Source: Schaalia sp. JY-X169 (GTDB lineage: Bacteria; Actinomycetota; Actinomycetes; Actinomycetales; Actinomycetaceae). Taken from it: DNA of 64,000 bases. Positions 1 through 10,700 of this stretch are shown piece by piece (positions within the stretch are counted from its first letter, which is position 1; each line of letters starts with the position of its first letter). Under the pieces are notes generated by a model. The model had not been told where the DNA came from. It searched no databases and worked only from the letters and a program-made list of their open reading frames with translations. Location: contig NZ_CP059675.1 in assembly GCF_014069575.1 (NCBI RefSeq), positions 2,294,001-2,358,000 on the forward strand, in the 5' to 3' direction. Both the position numbers and the translations under genes were made by a program.

Positions 1-2
1 CT

Positions 3-1628
3 GCGCCTAAGACCCTGGCGTTCTGGCAGCCCGCCCTCAGCCCAGCAGAGAAAACCAAACTTGAGTACGCGGGTGATGAGAATGCGCCCGCTTACCCCAT
101 TCCCGCCCTGCGCATCAGCCCGTGGACTGAGGCAGCGAACCTTGCGGCCGCCTTCATTGAGCGGGACGCCCGAATGCTGACGTTCGTTCTCTCCCGCTAC
201 GGGGCCGAGGCCGTGGCATCACAAACCCAAGATCGCCTGGAGCGGATGGGTTCGTCACGGGCTCACAGGGTCAGTCCTTACCGCGGCGGGTATCTGCCCG
301 AGGAGAGGCGCGAACTGGAAAAGCAGTTGCGTGAGGGCGTCCTACAGGCCGTTGTCACCACAAATGCCTTGGAGCTCGGTATCGATATCTCCGGCCTCGA
401 CGCCACCATCACCTGTGAGTGGCCCGGTTCCCGCGCCTCACTTATGCAACAGGTTGGACGCGCGGGCCGCGCTGGCCGCAGCGGTGTCAGTGTTTTCATT
501 GCTGGTGAGAACCCTTTGGATAATTACCTGGTGCACCACGCTGACGAGGCCCTCGCCGAAGTGGAAGCGAACGTCCTCGACCTGACGAACCCTTACGTTT
601 TGTCACCCCACCTCTGTGCGGCAGCGGCAGAGAAGCCGCTCCAAGAAGAAGACCTACAGCTGTTTGGCCTCACCAGCACCGCACTGCTGGACGCCCTCTC
701 TGAGCAGGGTTACCTGTGGAAACGACCAACCGGCTGGCACTGGAACTACTCGCTGACCACAAACCCTCACGACCTCACCGATATTCGCGGCGGCGGCGGG
801 GACGTCCAGGTTGTTGACATCAAAACTGGGGCCGTTATTGGCACAGTCCCCGAGGACAAGGCTGATGCTGAGGTCTTTCCCGACGCGATCTACATCCACC
901 AGGGCAAGACGTTCCACGTCCTCGAACTCTCTGGAGTGAACGCACCTGGCGAGGGGCGTCGCCCCCAGCGTGTGGCAGTGGTGGAACGTGTTTCCACCCC
1001 ACTGCGAACCCGAACTGGGCGCCATTCCGACGTTAAGATCCTCAAAGAGACCCGGACTTGGACGTCCGAGGACGGCTTGGTGGAATGGCACGTCGGCGAA
1101 GTGGAGGTTTCCTCCCGGGTCACTGACTACGACCTTCTTCGCCTTCCTCATATGGAATTCATTGCCAACTACGAACTGTCTCTGCCGCAGCGCATCCTGC
1201 CAACCATGTCAACCTGGTACACGCTGAAGCCGGGGGCGCTCACCGTCGCGGGCATTGATGGCCCGGATGTGCCCGGGGCGCTACACGCAGCCGAACATGC
1301 CGCAATTGGCATGCTGCCCCTGGTGGGGACGTGTGACCGTTGGGACCTGGGGGGACTGTCGATTGCGGAACACAGCCAAACGAACCTCCCGACCGTGTTT
1401 GTCCACGATGCCCTGCGCGGCGGCGCCGGTTATGCGGAGTACGGATTCCGCCACGCCACCGAGTGGATCAAGATGACTGCCCAGGTCGTTGAAGACTGCC
1501 CGTGCGAGGACGGGTGCCCGTCCTGCATCCAGTCACCCAAGTGTGGCAACCGCAATGAGCCACTCTCAAAGCGCGGCGCTCTGGCCCTTCTGACGTTCCT
1601 GACAGACCGCAGCCCGGGTACCCGCTAG
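3..1628 (+). CDS. DEAD/DEAH-box helicase, MrfA/YprA (DUF1998) type, 5'-truncated by window edge
   Basis: The frame is open from the first bases of the window, so the N-terminal RecA domain (Walker A, DEAH) lies upstream. Visible are the second RecA domain with motif V/VI ([15 protein letters not shown], then [13 protein letters not shown]) and, at the C-terminus, the four-cysteine cluster [16 protein letters not shown] typical of the DUF1998/MZB domain in MrfA/YprA and Hrq1-like 3'-5' DNA helicases, which act in repair. In actinobacteria this helicase is the usual neighbour of the Tad-like secretion genes (the helicase/secretion neighbourhood). Here those genes sit 11.5 kb away at 13.1 kb, with restriction-modification genes in between. 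Family assignment is firm; the exact biological role is inferred. Confidence 0.9.
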   Translation, partial: APKTLAFWQPALSPAEKTKLEYAGDENAPAYPIPALRISPWTEAANLAAAFIERDARMLTFVLSRYGAEAVASQTQDRLERMGSSRAHRVSPYRGGYLPEERRELEKQLREGVLQAVVTTNALELGIDISGLDATITCEWPGSRASLMQQVGRAGRAGRSGVSVFIAGENPLDNYLVHHADEALAEVEANVLDLTNPYVLSPHLCAAAAEKPLQEEDLQLFGLTSTALLDALSEQGYLWKRPTGWHWNYSLTTNPHDLTDIRGGGGDVQVVDIKTGAVIGTVPEDKADAEVFPDAIYIHQGKTFHVLELSGVNAPGEGRRPQRVAVVERVSTPLRTRTGRHSDVKILKETRTWTSEDGLVEWHVGEVEVSSRVTDYDLLRLPHMEFIANYELSLPQRILPTMSTWYTLKPGALTVAGIDGPDVPGALHAAEHAAIGMLPLVGTCDRWDLGGLSIAEHSQTNLPTVFVHDALRGGAGYAEYGFRHATEWIKMTAQVVEDCPCEDGCPSCIQSPKCGNRNEPLSKRGALALLTFLTDRSPGTR

Positions 1629-1657
1629 CTGCCCGCCCGGGCCGGCGGGGGCAAATC

Positions 1658-1730
1658 CGCTAACTTCACTGCTGTGGCGCCGTTTCGCTGTTATTTTGCC
1701 GGATTTCACGCCACAACAGTGAAGTTAGCG
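1658..1730. repeat. Palindromic intergenic repeat, copy 1
   Basis: Two 22-bp arms (1658-1679 and 1709-1730) pair at 21 of 22 positions around a 29-bp spacer. The left arm contains CTAACTTCACTGCTGTGGC and the right arm its near-complement. A second copy in the same orientation lies at 40456-40526, and homology continues into the spacer edge (TTTCACGCCACAACAGTG). There is no T-tract after either arm, so a simple rho-independent terminator is unlikely. It looks like a REP/MITE-class element. Confidence 0.75.
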
Positions 1731-1734
1731 GCAA

Positions 1735-1845
1735 TCATGCATCGGCCAGCAGCCCCGCGACAAACTCTGGGTTAGCACCGATGTGACCACCAACGCGGAC
1801 CCATTCCCCGATGCGGCGCAGTCGCCTCATCCAAGCGGTTACCCG
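1735..1845 (-). pseudogene. Possible C-terminal remnant of a lost gene
   Basis: An open minus-strand stretch of 36 codons ends ANPEFVAGLLADA-stop and has protein-like composition (WMRRLRRIGEWVRVGG before it). It has no credible start and runs into the 3' end of the next gene at 1839. I do not recognise the family. It could be the tail of a gene displaced when the neighbouring accessory genes arrived, or a chance open frame. Confidence 0.2.
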
Positions 1846-2852
1846 TCACGACCTGTCACCAGCAAGTCAGAGCCTTCCGCCGTGAGGAGCGGCAGCTCTA
1901 TCGTCGCCCCTAAGACACTCGTGTAGCTGGTCAAACCAGCAGATGCTGCAGTGAACAAAACGATGTCGTCTTCAAGTAGCTTCTGTGGCGTCTCCCCGGA
2001 CACCATGAGCATCACGGTGTCTTCCCAGAAGACCCTGGAGTATCCCTGGTCTGCTGTGATGTTGATGCGATAGCCGCTTGTTGTCCCTGATGCCCCAAGA
2101 GTCTGGACAATTTTGCCTTCAAACCGGAAGTACTGACCGATCAGCGTGTCCCCGGCTCTGAACAGATCTTCGTAGCCAATAGGCTGCGCGGCACTCTTCT
2201 TCTGCGCAATCTCAGCTTCAAGCCTTTCCTTCTCTGCGGCAATCCGCGCTTCTTCATCAGCCTCCTTCTTGGCTGCAACTGAGTCCTCAACAGCCACAAC
2301 AAAAGCATCGAGGGTAACTGTTTGCGCCCGGAGACTCTCAGTCTCGGTGGCTATCCGCGAAGTCAAAGCCTCTACTTCCTCGTTCGACTGTCCCTCGATG
2401 TCAATCACCGTCGTGTCCTCAGCGTCAGCATGAGCCTGAGTGGCCCGCTCCAGTTCACCCGATAAGTCGCTCAAAGTGGAGGGATCCGCAACAGCGCTCT
2501 CCTCCACAGACACCAATGCTGTTCTCGCGCTAGAGAGTGACTCTGACAGTTCATGAAGGGCATCTTCGTGAGAGGTGACTGCTGCGGCGAAAGCCCCTTC
2601 AACGTCAGCCCGCAGCTCACTCCGTTCCTTGGCTGCACCCAATGCAGCAATAATCCCAATGATCACAACAGCAACCAACGCCATCACCACCGCGGCAAGT
2701 ACCCAGAACTTTCTCCGCCTGTAGAAGGGCGCGGGTCCTTCACATTCAACGTCAACTGCATCCGCTCCGTCCTCTGCCACCTCCACTTCGTCGTTCACCA
2801 CCGCCACTGCGTCGCCACTTACTTCTAGGTCTGGCGTGTCCATGCCACTCAT
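1839..2852 (-). CDS. Membrane-anchored coiled-coil protein of unknown function
   Basis: 337 residues. An acidic N-terminus (about 1-44) is followed by a basic FYRRRKFW patch and one membrane segment (about 50-70). A long alanine/glutamate-rich coiled coil (about 75-225) leads to a globular C-terminal domain (about 225-330) beginning QPIGYEDLFRAGDTLIGQYF; its pattern of short beta strands suggests an OB-like fold. The topology suggests an extracytoplasmic coiled coil and C-terminal domain. The start is supported by GGGAG seven bases upstream. It is divergent from the restriction-modification operon. I do not recognise a named family; a function should not be assigned. Confidence 0.75.
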   Translation of the reverse strand: MSGMDTPDLEVSGDAVAVVNDEVEVAEDGADAVDVECEGPAPFYRRRKFWVLAAVVMALVAVVIIGIIAALGAAKERSELRADVEGAFAAAVTSHEDALHELSESLSSARTALVSVEESAVADPSTLSDLSGELERATQAHADAEDTTVIDIEGQSNEEVEALTSRIATETESLRAQTVTLDAFVVAVEDSVAAKKEADEEARIAAEKERLEAEIAQKKSAAQPIGYEDLFRAGDTLIGQYFRFEGKIVQTLGASGTTSGYRINITADQGYSRVFWEDTVMLMVSGETPQKLLEDDIVLFTAASAGLTSYTSVLGATIELPLLTAEGSDLLVTGRDG

Positions 2853-3031
2853 CAGGTCTCCCTACTGGTTGTTGTCCTGTTGGACGAGGTCGAAACTTCA
2901 GAAAGACCAACACTAAGACCGCTAGCCGCAGTTCCCAGCCACCTCTATCGATAAGCCCTCTTATCACTTGTTCACCTACCTAGGCGAGCAGACTTCCATT
3001 ACCCTCAGATAACCGAACAAAAGGGGGCACG

Positions 3032-4963
3032 ATGGCAACCATCACCATGCAGGGGATAGCTGATCTGGCTGGGGTGAAACGTCCCGTGGTATCGATGTGG
3101 CGCAAACGCTTCGCAGACTCGGGCAACCCATTTCCAGCTCCCCTCGACAACGCGAAGCTGAAGTTTGACGCAACCGAAGTCGGCCAGTGGCTACGCAGCA
3201 CAGGACACGGCAACAACCCGGATGCCCACCTTGAAACCCTGCTGCACTCTTCCTCTATTGCCGACGCACAGGAGGACCTCAACACCACAAGCGCCCTCCT
3301 CCTTCTTAGTGAACTGTGTGGGGAATCAATCCAGACCCTACCGACACAAGTAGCCGTCGACACCGCTGTGGCCGTGGGCGCACAACCTGTCCTGACGACA
3401 GCCCAGATTGAACAGGCCTTGCAAGATCCAGCGCTCGCTCAAGCAATCGATGAACTGGTAGAAGCCGCTTACTCCGGCACCGGCGCCCTTGATGGTTTCT
3501 ACAGCAAAGAGCGGTTGCGCAATCCTGAGCTAAATCGGGAAACCTTCACTGCCCAAGCGGAAGCGTTTCTAGCTGAAATCCTCAGTGAGGTGATGCGTTC
3601 CGGTTCACGCGTCCTCGCACCTCACGGCACCGCTGCACTCCTTCTTGTCAACGCTCTCGCTGACCTGTTGACGGAAGATGACCACATATATGTGGTCACC
3701 GAAGAACTGGCTTCACCCACCCCTTCGCAACTTCTGGCTTGGCGCCGTCTGGTTGCCAAAGGCGTAACGCTGATCAACTTCGAGGACGCCCTGCGCGGCT
3801 CTGAGCCAACCACCCACCTTTACGTCGCCTTCGATCCAGCCTCTGGCACGTTCTTCAATGACATTGAGGACCTGGTTGAAGACCTTGATCTTGATGACCA
3901 ACTGCTTGTGATTGGACCAACCCGGCTACTGCTGGACAGCGCGGGCGCTCCGGGACGGCGCAACCTGCTCACCCCACACCCTGATTACACCGAACGCCTT
4001 CGCTACATTACAGAACTTCCCCGCGGTCTGAGCCGCACCCAAACACGGCTTCGTTTGGGACTATGGGCATTCGGCTCCCCTCAATCCAAGCTCACGGTCA
4101 CGTCGTCACACTCCTGCGCGCCCGTGACGTCTGTCGGAGCAAACTCCTTGGCTTCGGACCTGGTCGCCGCCCTCGACGGTGATGGGTCCATCACAGTGCA
4201 CGCCTTTCTCAACAGTGCTGTCCGCGCATCTAGGTATCTACTGCGTCGCGAGTCCCTTTCACTGACCCCAGACCTGCTGCCACCTGTTGACGGTGGTGAA
4301 CGTTTGGCTCTCATCTGGCAACTCGATGACGGCATCATGGGAGACACTCCCCTTATCGCCACCGAGTCCGACCGGGTTACCGTCCCGTTCTCCGAAGCCG
4401 CGCAGACTCGAGGGCGCGACCTCTCCGGCTCCCTGATCCCAGATGATGACCTCACCAATCCAAATCCCGGTCACGTCCCGGTTCTCGGAGTCGAGGAAAT
4501 CGCGGGAAACTCCCTGCCCGGTACCCGCACAATCGATCGCCTCCTCCTTGAGAAGGTTGCACCCAGGTCACGCTTCACCAAACCCGGTGACGTCATCTAC
4601 GCGGCCGGTACCGGGGCGATGGTTGACGAGGTCGGGGGCAACGCCGTACAAACCCCCGCCCGCATCTTCCGCTGCAATGAGGATCCCTACCTGGGCCGCG
4701 TCCTCACCCCAGAAGTGGTCTGCCAGGACATCGCCGCCCAAGCTCACATGGAGCGCGGCACCTGGCAACTTCGGCCAGTCACGCCGCAAGCGGCCGAACT
4801 CATTTCCCCCTTGGCTGCGCGCATTGCCGCAAGGCGCGCCGAACTGGAAGCTGAGCTGGCAAACCTCGCCACGCTCCATGAACAGCTGCTGAATGGCCTT
4901 GCCGATGGCACACTGAATATAGAAGATGAATCGTTAGACTCCAGCGAAGCAGGCTCCGAATGA
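3032..4963 (+). CDS. HTH / degenerate N6-methyltransferase / TRD protein coupled to hsdM
   Basis: 643 residues, RBS AAGGGGG. Residues 1-60 form a helix-turn-helix (MQGIADLAGVKRPVVSMWRK) with a following wing. The middle follows the outline of class I N6-adenine methyltransferases, but where motif I (DPxCGSGG) should be it reads RVLAPHGTAALLLV (193-206), and no NPPY/F is visible. The C-terminal third (about 480-640) resembles an HsdS half: a TRD with FTKPGDVIYAAGTGAMVDEVGG, then a helix ending LATLHEQLLNGLADGTL. Its stop overlaps the hsdM start (ATGA), so it is the first gene of a four-gene operon. Probably a catalytically dead paralogue used as regulator or accessory specificity factor; that role is inference. 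Confidence 0.85.
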   Translation: MATITMQGIADLAGVKRPVVSMWRKRFADSGNPFPAPLDNAKLKFDATEVGQWLRSTGHGNNPDAHLETLLHSSSIADAQEDLNTTSALLLLSELCGESIQTLPTQVAVDTAVAVGAQPVLTTAQIEQALQDPALAQAIDELVEAAYSGTGALDGFYSKERLRNPELNRETFTAQAEAFLAEILSEVMRSGSRVLAPHGTAALLLVNALADLLTEDDHIYVVTEELASPTPSQLLAWRRLVAKGVTLINFEDALRGSEPTTHLYVAFDPASGTFFNDIEDLVEDLDLDDQLLVIGPTRLLLDSAGAPGRRNLLTPHPDYTERLRYITELPRGLSRTQTRLRLGLWAFGSPQSKLTVTSSHSCAPVTSVGANSLASDLVAALDGDGSITVHAFLNSAVRASRYLLRRESLSLTPDLLPPVDGGERLALIWQLDDGIMGDTPLIATESDRVTVPFSEAAQTRGRDLSGSLIPDDDLTNPNPGHVPVLGVEEIAGNSLPGTRTIDRLLLEKVAPRSRFTKPGDVIYAAGTGAMVDEVGGNAVQTPARIFRCNEDPYLGRVLTPEVVCQDIAAQAHMERGTWQLRPVTPQAAELISPLAARIAARRAELEAELANLATLHEQLLNGLADGTLNIEDESLDSSEAGSE

Positions 4964-6579
4964 CTGACACCATGTCCCGCCCATCCACGCCCGGAAATGG
5001 GGTCGCTACCACCTCTAAGGAACTGAAGGACACGTTGTGGAAGGCTGCCGATAAGCTGCGTGGTTCGATGGGTGCGGGTCAGTACAAGGACGTTGTTCTC
5101 GGCCTGGTCTTCCTCAAGTATGTTTCTGACGCTTTCGAAGAGCGTCGCGACGCCATACGTGCCGAACTTGCGGGCGAGGATCCTGACTACCTTGCCGACA
5201 CCCTTGAGGAGGCTGACGAATACCTTGGTGAGGGCGTCTTTTGGGTCGCACCGGAGGCCCGCTGGGACTACATTTCCGCTAATGCCAAGGGCATTCCCGC
5301 CACCGCCACGCGGGATGCCCAATCGATCGGTGAGATCATCGATCACGCCATGCGCACTATCTCTTCCGATAACCGCGCCCTTGCCGGCACCCTCCCCACC
5401 ATGTTTGGTCGTGACAACATTGACCAGCGCCGCCTGGGTGAGTTGGTTGACCTCTTCAACTCCGCACGCTTCACCGGCGAGGGCGCCACGAAAGCACGAG
5501 ACCTGCTCGGTGAGGTTTATGAGTACTTCCTTGATAAGTTCGCCAAAGCCGAAGGTAAACGTGGCGGCGAGTTCTACACTCCCCCCGTCCTTGTCCAAAC
5601 CCTGGTGGAAATCCTTGAACCCGATGAGGGCCGCGTTTACGACCCTTGCTGCGGCTCCGGCGGCATGTTTGTTCAGGCTGAAAAGTTCCTCACCCGCCAC
5701 GATCAAGACCCCACCAAGATCGCGGTGTACGGTCAAGAACTCAATGAGCAGACCTGGCGCATGGCGAAGATGAACCTCGCCATCCACGGTATTGACTCCA
5801 CGGGCTTGGGCTCCCGTTGGGGTGACACTTTCGCCCGTGACATTCACCCGGGCATCCAAGCCGACTACGTACTTGCCAACCCACCCTTCAACATCAAGGA
5901 TTGGGCTCGCTCCGAAGAGGATTCCCGCTGGCGTTACGGCGTCCCCCCGGTCCGCAACGCCAACTACGCCTGGATGCAGCACATCCTTAGCAAACTCAGC
6001 GTTCAGGGTGAAGCGGCCGTGGTGATGGCAAACGGCACCATGGCTTCCAACACGGGGGGCGAGGGCGATATTCGCAAAGCCATGCTTCAAGACGACGTGG
6101 TTTCCTGCGTGATCGCTATGCCCCCGAACCTGTTCCGCAGCGTCGCGATCCCTGTCTGCGTCTGGTTCTTCGCCAAGGACAAGGGCATCGGCACCAAGGG
6201 CAACATCGACCGTCAGGGTGAAGTCTTGTTCATCGACGCCCGCGAAATGGGCCACATGGTTGACCGGGTGGAGCGCACCTTCAGCCAGGACGACATCGAC
6301 ACCATTGCCAACACCTACCGCACCTGGCGCGGCAGGGACTCTGCGGAAGGTGAGTACGAGGACGTTCCCGGCTTCTCCAAATCCGCCACACTGCAAGAGA
6401 TCGAAGATGCCGGTTGGGCACTAACCCCCGGCCGCTACGTCGGCATGCCGGAAGCCCCCGAGGACGACGAACCCATCGACGACAAGATCACCCGCCTCAC
6501 CGACGCCCTAACCGAAGCCCTCAACGAGTCCTCCCGCCTTGACACCGTGGTGCGGGAGCAGATGGGGAGGCTCGCGTGA
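4960..6579 (+). CDS. hsdM: Type I restriction-modification methyltransferase subunit HsdM
   Basis: 539 residues, the usual HsdM length. The N-terminal helical HsdM_N domain (about 15-160) is followed by the catalytic domain with GGEFYTPPVLVQTLVEIL, motif I DPCCGSGGMF from residue 228 and motif IV NPPF at 307-310. It methylates adenine using S-adenosylmethionine as part of an M2S complex. ATGA overlap with the preceding gene and GTGA overlap with hsdS indicate translational coupling. An alternative ATG lies 12 bases downstream. All catalytic motifs appear intact, so the system is probably active. Confidence 0.97.
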   Translation: MTDTMSRPSTPGNGVATTSKELKDTLWKAADKLRGSMGAGQYKDVVLGLVFLKYVSDAFEERRDAIRAELAGEDPDYLADTLEEADEYLGEGVFWVAPEARWDYISANAKGIPATATRDAQSIGEIIDHAMRTISSDNRALAGTLPTMFGRDNIDQRRLGELVDLFNSARFTGEGATKARDLLGEVYEYFLDKFAKAEGKRGGEFYTPPVLVQTLVEILEPDEGRVYDPCCGSGGMFVQAEKFLTRHDQDPTKIAVYGQELNEQTWRMAKMNLAIHGIDSTGLGSRWGDTFARDIHPGIQADYVLANPPFNIKDWARSEEDSRWRYGVPPVRNANYAWMQHILSKLSVQGEAAVVMANGTMASNTGGEGDIRKAMLQDDVVSCVIAMPPNLFRSVAIPVCVWFFAKDKGIGTKGNIDRQGEVLFIDAREMGHMVDRVERTFSQDDIDTIANTYRTWRGRDSAEGEYEDVPGFSKSATLQEIEDAGWALTPGRYVGMPEAPEDDEPIDDKITRLTDALTEALNESSRLDTVVREQMGRLA

Positions 6580-7733
6580 CAACTCCTCGCAGAGCGAGAA
6601 TTGGATCCGTCGCCAAAGTGACTTCTGGCCATCCCTTCCGTTCAGACCAGTGGACCCCCGATGGTGTCCCTGCCGTCAAGATTGCAAACGTGAAGAACGG
6701 GTACATTGATCTGGATACTGCCCCAGCGTTCGTATCCATGGAAGATTCACAGGCCATCGGACGCTTCTTGCTCCAGCAAGGAGACATCGTCATCAGCATG
6801 ACGGGGGACGTGGGGCGCGTAGCACGAATAATCACAGACTCACCACTGGTCTTGAACCAGCGAGTAGGACTCTTCACAGTTGATTCCACGAAGGCTGACC
6901 CTCTCTTCTTCTTCTACACACTCCGCACGACCCCCGTTCGGCAAGAGATTGTTCGTACTGCCTTCGGCTCAGCCCAAGCAAACACGAGCCCCTCCCTCAT
7001 TGAGCAAGTCCAAATTCCCCTACCACCGCTCGAAACGCAACGTGCCATCGCAGAGGTCCTTGGGGCGTTGGACGACAAGATCGCGGCCAACCGCCGGACG
7101 ATCGACACCGCTGATACTCTTCGTGCTGCCATCTGGGGCAAGGCAACTCGAGATGCACACCATGTCCTCCTGTCCTCCCTCGCAGCATTTATAAATGGTG
7201 GAGCGTTCACGAAAGGTGCTTCCGGGAACGGACGACCAGTGGTCAGAATCGTAGAGATGAACCAGGGCGTTTCTGACACAACGGTCCGCACAGACCTGGA
7301 AGTCAAAGACGATCAGGTAGTCAGGGCAGGTGACTTTCTGATGTCTTGGTCTGGCTCACTGACAACTTCTCGCTGGTTTGGCGAAGAGTCCATACTGAAC
7401 CAACACATCTTCAAAGTGATCCCTGCGGAGGGTGTTCCACTCTGGGCGGTTGCAAGCGCGGTGGAGACAAAGATGCCTTACTTCCAGTTTGTCGCGTCAA
7501 ACAAGGCAACGACGATGGGGCACATCCAACGCCATCACCTAGACGAGGATGTCGCTTGGCCTACCGTGACTAGCGCTCTCAATCTGCAGGGCACTGCACT
7601 CTGGGATCTAGCCCTCGCCGCCGAGCGCGAAAACCAAATCCTCGCCTCCACCCGCGATGAACTACTGCCCCTGTTGATGAGTGGGCGGATTACGGTGAGG
7701 GCGGCCTCGTCGCGTGTGGAAGAGGTGGTGTGA
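6576..7733 (+). CDS. hsdS: Type I restriction-modification specificity subunit HsdS
   Basis: 385 residues from a GTG start that overlaps the hsdM stop (GTGA). Two target-recognition domains are visible: TRD1 at about 1-145 (GHPFRSDQWTPDGVPAVKIANV ... QQGDIVISMTGDVG) and TRD2 at about 195-345. They are separated by the conserved spacer helix LPPLETQRAIAEVLGALDDKI, with a second conserved helix near the C-terminus (LASTRDELLPLLMSGRI). Each TRD should read half of a bipartite DNA target; the recognised sequence cannot be predicted from sequence alone. No inverted repeats or second hsdS suggesting phase variation are seen nearby. Confidence 0.95.
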   Translation: MTTPRRARIGSVAKVTSGHPFRSDQWTPDGVPAVKIANVKNGYIDLDTAPAFVSMEDSQAIGRFLLQQGDIVISMTGDVGRVARIITDSPLVLNQRVGLFTVDSTKADPLFFFYTLRTTPVRQEIVRTAFGSAQANTSPSLIEQVQIPLPPLETQRAIAEVLGALDDKIAANRRTIDTADTLRAAIWGKATRDAHHVLLSSLAAFINGGAFTKGASGNGRPVVRIVEMNQGVSDTTVRTDLEVKDDQVVRAGDFLMSWSGSLTTSRWFGEESILNQHIFKVIPAEGVPLWAVASAVETKMPYFQFVASNKATTMGHIQRHHLDEDVAWPTVTSALNLQGTALWDLALAAERENQILASTRDELLPLLMSGRITVRAASSRVEEVV

Positions 7734-7734
7734 G

Positions 7735-10700
7735 GTGACGGTGTTGTTCAGTGAGGACGCGCTTGAGCACTTGATGTTGGACTGGCTGGAAGAGTCCGGT
7801 TGGTCTGTTGCTGCCGGTGCGTCGGTGGCTCCAGGGTCAGGTGAGCGAACATCATGGGATGACATTGTGCTGCACGGAAGTGTGGCAGCAGCGCTGCGAA
7901 ATCTGAACCCAGAAGTGCCTGAAGAGTACCTGCGCCAGGCTGCAGCAGAGGTGCTGGCACCTCAATCGCAGGATGGGATCACGGAGAACTACAGGCTGCA
8001 TTCCGTCCTCGTCTCCGGATATCGCGGGATCACTTACATTGATGAGTCCGGGCAGCAGGTGACACCGACGATACGGTTCATTTCTGCTGACGTCGCGAAG
8101 AACCGCTATCTGGCAGTCAACCAGGTGACGGTGGCGGACAGGGAGTACTCGCGCCGCTTTGACGCGGTGCTTTACGTCAATGGGTTGCCGCTGAGTGTCG
8201 TGGAACTGAAGCGCTCCGGGGATGAGGCAACCAGCGCTGAGATGGCGTTTGACCAGTTGCAAACGTACGTTGCTGAGTTCCCTATGGCATTCAGGTTTGC
8301 AGTTCTGGTGGTGGCAAGTGACGGGGTGACAGCCCGGTACGGAACGCCCTTCACCCCGTGGAACCACTTCGCACGTTGGAACGTGGATGAGCACGGCGAA
8401 CTGGTGGACGAGGGGTATCACGGGGTGCGGGCATCCGACCTCGAACTCTTAGTTAGCGGTCTACTCAACGTAGAGACGTTCGGCGAAGTGCAGCGGGACT
8501 ACGTTGCTTTCGATGCGTCCGAGAAAGGTTTGCTGAAGAGGATTGCCAAACCCCACCAGTACTTCGCCGTGAAGAAGGCGATCGACAGTACTGTGCGGGC
8601 GGTGGATTCCGACGGTCGCGCGGGGGTGGTGTGGCATACGCAGGGGTCCGGCAAGTCGATGGAGATGGAGCTGTTCACCGCCAAGGTGATGCGCCACCCC
8701 AGACTTGCGAACCCCACCATCATTGTCATTACTGACAGGACGGAACTGGATAACCAGCTCTCCGACTCTTTTTCCTCCAGCACGCTGTTGCCAGAAAAGC
8801 CGCAGAAGGTAGTGAGTCGGGCGGCGCTGCGTGAAGAGTTGGCGCAGAGACGCACCGGAGGAATCTACTTCACGACCCTGCAGAAGTTCGGGCTGACCGA
8901 AGACGAGAAGGCTGCGGGACAGAGGCATCCACTGCTGTCTGACCGGCGCAACATCATTGTCATTGTTGATGAGGCGCACCGCAGTCACTACGACAACATT
9001 GACGGGTATGCGGCCCACCTCAAGTCAGCGCTCCCCCACGCGACACTGATCGCATTCACCGGGACCCCCATTGCCGAGGGCGAGCGCGATACGCGACGGG
9101 TGTTTGGGGATGACATCGACACCTACGACCTCCTTCGGGCTGTCGAAGATGGGGCGACGGTGCCGGTAGCGTTTGAGCCGCGGCTCATCAAGTTGGAACG
9201 TGCTGAAGGTGTGCGGGATGCAGACATCGACGACGCTGCTGAAGAGGCTACTGAGTCTTTGGATGAGGCCGATCGGGACCGCTTACAGAAGAGCGTGGCG
9301 GTGCTCAACACCGTGTACGGGTCTCCGCAGCGGCTCAAAGAACTGGCTGGCGACCTCGTAAAACACTGGGAGGTGCGTCGTGATCTGATGCAGCCGTTCA
9401 TTGGCGGGCCCGGCAAGGCGATGGTGGTGTGTTCGACGCGGGAGAATGCGGCGAAACTCTACGAAGAGATCATTGCGCTGCGGCCTGAATGGCACAACGA
9501 GGCTCCCGACAAGGGTGTTGTCAAGGTTGTCTACACGGGAAGCGCCTCTGATAAGCCGCTTATCCGTCAGCATGTGCTGCGTCCCAGCCAGTCGAAGGCG
9601 GTGAAGAACCGCATCAAGGACATTGATGATGAACTGGAACTGGTCATCGTCAAAGACATGATGCTCACAGGGTTTGATGCGCCACCGCTGCACACCATTT
9701 ACCTGGACCGCCCCCTCAAGGGTGCGTTGCTAATGCAGACGTTGGCACGCGTCAACCGCACCTATCGAGGCAAGAATGACGGGCTGCTGGTCGCGTATGC
9801 GCCGGTTACCGACAACCTTGCTGCCGCGATGAAGGAATGGACGCAGACCACAGACAAGGGAGGGGCCCGCGGGAGTGGAACCACTGCTGCAGAAGCCGCT
9901 GAAGTTGCGATGGACGCGGTAGAAGAGTTACGCGCCCTGGTCGGTACGGAGTGGAAAGCACTGGTTAACCAGGATCCAAAACGAGGATGGATACGGGCCA
10001 TCCAACAGGTAGCGACCATGCTGCTGTCCCCAAAGACTCCCGGCAACATTGATCCGCAGCGGCCCAACAAGAGGTTGGTTGCTGAGAAGTTCAAGGCGAT
10101 TGCCTCAGGCCTTGCGCGGGCCTACGCGATTGCTGCGAACATGCCTGAGATGGAGCCGATCAGCCACGAAGTGCGGTTCTATGAAGAAGTGCGTGTGTGG
10201 ATGGCGAAGCTGGAAGCACAGGACCGGATCGCCCGTGGTGAACCATTGCCAGAGGATGTGCGACGGCTGCTTGGGGACATCATCGTCACTTCGACCTCGA
10301 CCGAAGGTGTCATCGACATCTATAAGGAGGCCGGCCTGGAACGTCCTCGTCTTGACGCTCTGAGGGGTGAGTGGAGCGAAGAGGTCATGCAACGCGGTAA
10401 GGCGGAGCTGGCGATTGAGGCATTGAAGGCGACGCTACTCGCCGAATCCGGAAAGGTCACCAAATACAACGAGGTCCGCAAGAAGGTCTTCTCAGAGCGT
10501 GTCAATGAGTTGATGAACCGCTACGCCAACCAGCAGCTCACCGCCGCGGAAGTCATTGCGGCAATGGCGGAGATGGCGGATGACATCATCGAAGAGGCGA
10601 AACGTGGCGAGCAGTTTGACCCTCCGTTGGAAGAAGACGAGCTGACCTTCTACGACCTCATTGCCCAAAATGAGTCCGCGGTTGATGTGCTTGGCGGTGG

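Noticed and set aside
1658-1730. Rho-independent terminator
   Set aside because: Arms are separated by about 29 bp and no T-run follows on either strand; the second copy at 40.5 kb points to a repeat element.
4744-6396. 550-codon minus-strand open frame across hsdM
   Set aside because: It is the antisense of a clear methyltransferase gene with intact motifs; no ribosome-binding site and Val/Gly-rich shadow composition.
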